A program made the position numbers and the translations under genes. The notes beneath the pieces are model-generated. The model worked only from the letters and a program-made list of their open reading frames with translations, made no database searches and was not told the origin of the DNA. A stretch of 9,247 nucleotides of DNA from the NCBI GenBank assembly GCA_913773825.1, contig CAJYHH010000196.1, positions 1 through 9,247 of the forward strand, given 5' to 3'. The stretch's first letter is position 1. Each line of letters begins with the position of its first letter. Origin of the DNA: Candidatus Sericytochromatia bacterium (lineage in GTDB: Bacteria; Cyanobacteriota; Sericytochromatia; UBA7694). This document shows, one piece after another, positions 5,654-9,247 of the stretch.

Positions 5654-7192
5654 ATGCATCATGAAGTCGAAACCCTTTTAACCCTGCTGGTCATTGCCAC
5701 CAGCGTGGCGATTCTGGTGCGCTATATTAAGCTGCCCTATACAGTGATGCTGGTCTTAGGCGGCCTGGTTTTGGGTTTACTGCATTATTTTCCCGAAGTG
5801 CAAATGACCCCTGAGATTGTGATGACGGTGTTTTTGCCGATTCTCTTGTTTGAAGCGGCAATTAATATTGAGTACAGTCACCTCAAAAAAGATCTGCCCG
5901 GTATTTTGACCTTTGCAGGTCCAGGCGTCTTGATTGCTCTGCTGGTTACAGGGGCTGGCATGGTCTGGGGAGCTGGGTTTAGCTGGCCGATTGCCTTATT
6001 GTTTGGCTCGATGATTGTCGCCACAGATCCAGTTTCAGTGATTGCCATTTTTAAAAAGCTGGGTGTTCCCCATCGCCTGACGGGCTTAGTCGAAGGTGAA
6101 AGCCTGTTTAATGACGGCACGGCAATTGTGGCCTTTCAGATTGTGCTGGCAGTGGTTTTAACCGGGCACTTTAGCGTGATGGACAGCCTGCAAAAGTTTT
6201 TAATGGTCTGCTTAGGCGGCTTAGGGGTTGGGCTGGTGATTGGCTATGCCGCCATTGTGGTGCTTGAAAAAATTGATGATCATTTATTAGAGCTGATGAT
6301 TACAGCGGTACTGGCTTATGGTGTGTATCTGGTAGCAGAGAGCCTGCATGTCTCGGGCGTGATTGCGGTAGTGACAGCCGGGATTATGCTGGGTAATCTG
6401 GGCTGGGAGCGCGCGATGACGCCAACCACTCGCGTCGCGATTACCACTTTTTGGGAGTTTGCCGCCTTTGTGGTAAATTCGCTGATCTTTTTGTTGATTG
6501 GTCTTCAGATTCATCTCGATGAACTGGTTCATCACGCTTTGCCAATTGGCGTGGGGATTCTGGCATTAATGGCGGGACGCATCCTGGCGATTTATCCGCT
6601 GGCAGCGCTGATGAAGTTTGGGTTCAAAAGTGATGTCCCCTGGAAGTGGCATCATGTTTTGGTCTGGGGCAATCTTAAAGGCGCACTTTCAATGGCTTTG
6701 GTTATGAGCCTGCCGCCCGATATCCCTTATCGCCAGGAGCTGCTGGTGACGATTTTTGGCGTGGTGCTGTTCTCACTGTTAGTGCCGGGACTCAGCATGG
6801 GTCTCCAGCTTAAATGGCTTGGGATTGGCAAACCTGACGAAAGTATTATCCAGTTTGAGGCTTATCAAGGTGAGTTACTGGGCCTTAGAGCCGCTTTAGC
6901 AGAGCTTGAACAACTGTTTCGCCAAGGGCGCGTGGCCGGGGTTCTGTATCACGAGCAGCAGCAAAATCTCGAGCAGCGCTTAACGCTCACCGAAGAGAAT
7001 TTAGCCAAGCTCAAATCAGATCATCCGCATCTGGCTGAGCGCCAGAGCCAGATGCTCTTTCGCCATTTAATCACCCGTCAAAAAAGTGCCTACAAAGAAG
7101 CCTTTCGCAGTGGCCTGCTCTCAGAAACCACTGCTCAGGATTTAATCCGCCAGGCCAATGAAGAATTAGAAGGCCTTGAGCCGCACAGTTAA
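5654..7192 (+). CDS. CPA1-family Na+(K+)/H+ antiporter with cytoplasmic C-terminal domain
   Basis: The 512-residue protein has about 12 membrane segments in residues 5-390 and a soluble tail (395-512). Signature motifs of the monovalent cation:proton antiporter-1 family are clear. MTVFLPILLFEAAI (57-70) is the transmembrane-4-like segment. MIVATDPVSVIAIFKKLG (120-137) contains the T-D-P unwound-helix motif. VEGESLFNDGTAIV (146-159) carries the ion-binding N153-D154 pair; the N-D pair marks electroneutral NhaP/NHE-type exchangers. FVVNSLIFLLIGLQI (272-286) is also present. The usual W-G-G-L-R-G-A motif is WGNLKGA here (338-344), with Lys replacing Arg. The tail is charged and helical and resembles regulatory C-termini of this family. 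It should expel Na+ (or K+/Li+) in exchange for protons across the inner membrane. It is divergent from a TetR gene and followed by a small gene on the same strand. Ion preference cannot be read from sequence. Confidence 0.93.
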   Translation: MHHEVETLLTLLVIATSVAILVRYIKLPYTVMLVLGGLVLGLLHYFPEVQMTPEIVMTVFLPILLFEAAINIEYSHLKKDLPGILTFAGPGVLIALLVTGAGMVWGAGFSWPIALLFGSMIVATDPVSVIAIFKKLGVPHRLTGLVEGESLFNDGTAIVAFQIVLAVVLTGHFSVMDSLQKFLMVCLGGLGVGLVIGYAAIVVLEKIDDHLLELMITAVLAYGVYLVAESLHVSGVIAVVTAGIMLGNLGWERAMTPTTRVAITTFWEFAAFVVNSLIFLLIGLQIHLDELVHHALPIGVGILALMAGRILAIYPLAALMKFGFKSDVPWKWHHVLVWGNLKGALSMALVMSLPPDIPYRQELLVTIFGVVLFSLLVPGLSMGLQLKWLGIGKPDESIIQFEAYQGELLGLRAALAELEQLFRQGRVAGVLYHEQQQNLEQRLTLTEENLAKLKSDHPHLAERQSQMLFRHLITRQKSAYKEAFRSGLLSETTAQDLIRQANEELEGLEPHS

Positions 7193-7249
7193 AGGAGTCC
7201 CACTACTTTTACGCTTAAGTCATTTATCTAAACCACAGGAGCGAGCTTG

Positions 7250-7474
7250 ATGAAAAACCTTAAAACCCTTGGATGGTCAACCCAGATTTTTACACCGACA
7301 TCGTCTTCACGGCCCCAGGCCACCCACGCCGTTTATCAGAAGCTCCTCAAGCGCAAACTGAATGGTTTAATCGATGGCCCAGGCTTAAACCGCGAACTTA
7401 AGTCTCTTTTGCTGTCCCAGCATCACGCCCTTAGCCTGCCGCTGCTCAGGCTTGCTCAGCGGGGCAAGTCTTAA
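7250..7474 (+). CDS. small basic protein of unknown function, downstream of the antiporter
   Basis: I do not recognise this family. The 74-residue protein is basic and soluble, with no membrane segment. It has a Ser/Thr/Pro-rich N-terminal part (TPTSSSRPQATHAVY) and a helical, leucine- and lysine-rich rest (YQKLLKRKLNGLIDGPGLNR, then LKSLLLSQHHALSLPLLRLA). I chose ATG 7250 because AGGAG at 7237-7241 lies 8 nt upstream; a TTG at 7247 is possible and adds one residue. The gene lies 57 bp after the antiporter stop on the same strand and is closed by a strong terminator at 7517, so it is probably the second gene of the antiporter transcript. The good ribosome binding site and terminator argue that it is real. 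A helper or regulator of the antiporter is only a guess. Confidence 0.6.
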   Translation: MKNLKTLGWSTQIFTPTSSSRPQATHAVYQKLLKRKLNGLIDGPGLNRELKSLLLSQHHALSLPLLRLAQRGKS

Positions 7475-7516
7475 GGCAGCACCTAAATGAGTTGACCCTT
7501 AATGCTTGAAATCACG

Positions 7517-7539
7517 GGCCGCACGAGCGGCCTTTTTTT
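7517..7539 (+). terminator. intrinsic terminator of the antiporter transcription unit
   Basis: GGCCGC (7517-7522), loop ACGA, GCGGCC (7527-7532) and seven T residues (7533-7539) form a textbook Rho-independent terminator 40 bp after the small gene's stop. It faces rightwards only: there is no T-run on the other side, so it should not stop the converging transporter gene. Confidence 0.9.
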
Positions 7540-7590
7540 CGTGAGTTTTTTGCTCAGGCAATCTTCTATTCAGGCGATGCTTTTAAAGCG

Positions 7591-9021
7591 CTAAAAATAC
7601 AGCAGATGGGTGAGCAGCAGCAGCGGCAATAAAAACAGGCATGACCACAGTAAATAGCCGCCAAACGACGGCATTCTGATGCCGGCGTGCTCAGCCATGG
7701 CTTTGACCATAAAATTGGGGCCGTTGCCGATATACGTCAAAGCACCCATAAACACAGCCCCCGTTGAAATTGCCGCTAATAAAGCCGGAAAGCGTTCAGC
7801 AAACACATGTAGCTGACCAGCATCTAAACCGTTTTGACTGACCCCAAGCGTGACAAAGGTCAGATAGGTCGGTGCATTGTCTAAAAAGCCGCTCAGAATA
7901 CCCGTTGCCCAAAAGTACTGGCCTGGTGAAGATAAAGCCAGTGCACTGCCTTTGGCTTCTAATATCTTTAGCGCTGGAATCATCGCGCCAAAGATCCCGA
8001 CAAACAAACAGGCCACTTCATTAATCGGCTCAAAGTTAAAGTGATTGGCTTCGCGAATCCGCGGAGAAGTGGTGAAATAAGCTAATCCGGCCAGGACCGC
8101 CATCGCCACAGCCTGAAACAGCTTGGTATAAAGCTCAGCGCTGCTGGTATCGGTAATGCTTTGCAGCCAGGGCGAGACAATATAACCCGCTCCGATAATC
8201 ACCCCAATCACCCCAGCCAAAAACACCAGATTGAGTGCCCCTTTGATTCGAAAGCGCTCACCGGCAGCATGGGCATCCAGGGCACGGGTCAGTTCTTCTT
8301 GGGTTGCCAGCTCTTCGCGCACAAAATGCCAGGAATCCAGCATTAAAAACACAAACAGCAAGGCGCCAACCATCGTGACCCATTGCGGCCAGAGCTGCAG
8401 GGTCCAGCTAAACGGCACACCGTGCAAAAAGCCCAAATACAGCGGTGGATCGCCTAAGGGCGTTAATAAGCCTCCGCAGTTGGCAACAATAAAAATAAAG
8501 AAAATCATCAAATGGGTTTTACGCTGTCGGGCCTGGTTAGCCATCAGCAGAGGACGAATCAACAGCATACTGGCACCGGTTGTGCCCATTAAGTTTGCCA
8601 TAATCGCGCCAAGGCCCAGAATAATCGTGTTGACGTGAGGGAAGCCCGCAAATGGCCCCGTAAAGTAGATTCCGCCGCTAATCACAAACAGTGAGGCCAG
8701 CAGCGCAATAAAGGCAAAAAACTCGACATAGGTATGCAAGACCGTATGCCAGTCTCCGGTTGGCAAAAGATACATGCCAATACCCGCTAAGCCGCAGAGC
8801 CCTGCGACCATGAGTTTATTCAGATTTTTATGCCACCAGTGGCAGACTTTTGGCACCAGCGGAAAAATCGCAATCATCAGCAAGAGTGCGACAAATGGCA
8901 AAACGCTGATGACCGTTTCACCCGTATTGGCTTCCAGCCAATGGCGAGAAGCATGGCCATGCTCTGTGGCAGCGTTAGCAGAATGCGTAGGAGCGGTTAC
9001 GTTAGTATGAGGATTCGCCAT
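7591..9021 (-). CDS. NhaD/UIT-type (CitMHS_2) sodium:proton antiporter-like transporter
   Basis: The 476-residue protein of the ion-transporter superfamily has about 11-12 membrane segments. Recognisable motifs in order are GTTGASMLLIRPLL (146-159), GGLLTPLGDPPLYLGFLHGV (183-202), NEVACLFVGIFGAM (334-347), SGFLDNAPTYLTF (377-389) and TYIGNGPNFMVKAMAE (429-444). The repeated G-T-x-G-x and D-N-A-P-T hairpins are those of the two inverted ion-binding repeats. The arrangement fits the Pfam CitMHS_2 / 'unknown ion transporter' branch, usually annotated as sodium:proton antiporter, though the transported ion is not proven. The hydrophilic N-terminus (1-35) is unusual for its five histidines. The start at ATG 9021 has only a weak GGA upstream, but no other in-frame ATG occurs before residue 49. 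It is converging with the CPA1 unit and preceded by a structured leader with a terminator. I am sure of the family and unsure of the substrate. Confidence 0.88.
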   Translation of the reverse strand: MANPHTNVTAPTHSANAATEHGHASRHWLEANTGETVISVLPFVALLLMIAIFPLVPKVCHWWHKNLNKLMVAGLCGLAGIGMYLLPTGDWHTVLHTYVEFFAFIALLASLFVISGGIYFTGPFAGFPHVNTIILGLGAIMANLMGTTGASMLLIRPLLMANQARQRKTHLMIFFIFIVANCGGLLTPLGDPPLYLGFLHGVPFSWTLQLWPQWVTMVGALLFVFLMLDSWHFVREELATQEELTRALDAHAAGERFRIKGALNLVFLAGVIGVIIGAGYIVSPWLQSITDTSSAELYTKLFQAVAMAVLAGLAYFTTSPRIREANHFNFEPINEVACLFVGIFGAMIPALKILEAKGSALALSSPGQYFWATGILSGFLDNAPTYLTFVTLGVSQNGLDAGQLHVFAERFPALLAAISTGAVFMGALTYIGNGPNFMVKAMAEHAGIRMPSFGGYLLWSCLFLLPLLLLTHLLYF

Positions 9022-9049
9022 TAGCTTCGCACATCCAGGTTTAATAAAT

Positions 9050-9077
9050 AAAAAAGCTCGCGCAAAAGCAAGCTTTT
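9050..9077 (-). terminator. intrinsic terminator just upstream of the transporter start (possible attenuator)
   Basis: Read leftwards, AAAAGCTTGC (9077-9068), loop TTTTGC, and GCGAGCTTTT (9061-9052) form a 10-bp stem with one T-G wobble, running into a T-run (9055-9050). It ends 28 nt before ATG 9021. That gap is too short for a promoter plus leader, so transcripts of the transporter must read through this hairpin, unless it only ends an upstream RNA and a promoter overlaps it. Confidence 0.75.
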
Positions 9078-9109
9078 AGCAATTCACGTTTTCAAAAGGA
9101 AGTTCTGTC

Positions 9110-9138
9110 ATGATAGCAAAGCTATAAAATAGCAACAA
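9110..9138 (-). promoter_or_regulatory. weak candidate promoter inside the transporter leader
   Basis: Read leftwards, TTGTTG (9133-9138) and TATCAT (9110-9115) are separated by 17 bp. The -10 matches five of six consensus positions, the -35 only three. If used, transcription would start near 9103 and still pass through the terminator at 9050-9077. The same bases form the GCTAT/ATAGC hairpins, so one of the two readings is probably accidental. Confidence 0.25.
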
Positions 9139-9247
9139 GACTATCAATTTTGGCCCGTACGGGTGCCGTTTACGGTACCCACTCCCCCTCTCTGCTCCCC
9201 TTTTGGCTTTCCCCAATCTCTCAGCGCTTAGCGAAAGCCTTCAATCA

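Larger units (their letters stand above)
9022..9247 (-). promoter_or_regulatory. structured gene-free leader upstream of the transporter gene
   Basis: No credible coding frame spans these 226 bases, which run off the window edge. Read leftwards (the transporter's direction) the first half is purine-rich and shows stems: GGCTTTC with GAAAGCC (9233-9239 and 9205-9211); a GGGT/ACCC hairpin with an inner CCG/CGG and a TAAA loop (9161-9180); an alternative CCC-GTAC-GGG hairpin overlapping it (9152-9167); and TGATAG/CTATCA (9141-9146 and 9111-9116) enclosing GCTAT/ATAGC. It ends in an intrinsic terminator about 30 nt before the start codon. This is riboswitch- or attenuator-like layout, but I do not recognise the aptamer. 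It may instead be the 3' end of a separate RNA starting outside the window. Confidence 0.45.

Noticed and set aside
8231..8638. A 135-codon rightward open frame opposite the UIT-type transporter
   Set aside because: It is a shadow of the conserved transporter frame, with basic low-complexity product and no ribosome binding site.
9076..9111. An 11-residue leader peptide (MTELPFENVNC) whose stop touches the attenuator-like terminator
   Set aside because: No ribosome binding site precedes the ATG, and there is no run of regulatory codons as in classical amino-acid attenuators; so short a frame is easily accidental.
9152..9180. Group II intron domain V resemblance of the GTAC/ACGG hairpin region
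   Set aside because: The catalytic AGC triad, bulge and GNRA tetraloop are missing, and no reverse transcriptase is nearby.
9148..9232. An open stretch on the leftward strand through the purine-rich leader, reading like GKPKGEQRGGVGTVNG
   Set aside because: It has no start with a ribosome binding site, is low-complexity, and ends in a stop with no domain; the hairpins explain the stretch better.
9022..9247. Match to yybP-ykoY, TPP or ydaO riboswitch classes
   Set aside because: An AAAAGGGGAGCAG segment recalls the yybP-ykoY start and GCTGAGA recalls TPP, but the second conserved halves of these aptamers are absent from the visible sequence.

Overview
This is a chromosomal-looking window from a Gram-negative, probably proteobacterial, organism of moderate GC content. 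That placement is inference: it rests on the E. coli-like MscS tail, the family mix and the gene style, and no rRNA, tRNA or core marker gene is present to name a genus. I see no transposase, integrase, phage gene or CRISPR array.

Left part (1-3970): the last 47 codons of an MscS-type mechanosensitive channel run rightwards off the left edge. Facing it is a compact leftward operon of five genes. In transcription order these are a winged-helix protein, two overlapping small DUF5985-type membrane proteins, a DUF389 membrane protein with a long coiled-coil tail, and a 371-residue protein whose C-terminal part reads as a divergent RelA/SpoT (ppGpp synthetase) fold. Junctions are 0 bp, an 8-bp overlap, 15-45 bp and 18 bp, so co-expression is likely. 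This operon is the best candidate for an undescribed system: a regulator, small membrane proteins, a large membrane protein and a possible nucleotide-second-messenger enzyme.

Middle (3971-5653): a 312-bp AT-rich divergent spacer with nested inverted repeats separates the operon from a rightward HPP-family membrane protein. A TetR-family regulator converges on the HPP gene and is transcribed divergently from a CPA1 Na+/H+ antiporter. The TetR/antiporter spacer carries overlapping divergent promoters and a compact three-half-site repeat cluster, a convincing candidate operator.

Right part (5654-9247): the CPA1 antiporter is followed by a small unknown basic protein with a good ribosome binding site, then a strong intrinsic terminator. 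A second transporter of the NhaD/UIT/CitMHS_2 type is encoded leftwards and converges on it. Upstream of that transporter lies a gene-free, purine-rich stretch with several hairpins, ending in an intrinsic terminator about 30 nt before the start codon. This is the layout of a transcription attenuator or riboswitch, though I cannot match it to a known class.

Taken together, the window is rich in membrane and ion-homeostasis genes (MscS, DUF389, DUF5985, HPP, CPA1, UIT-type). A shared role in salt, pH or osmotic adaptation is plausible but is inference from gene neighbourhood.
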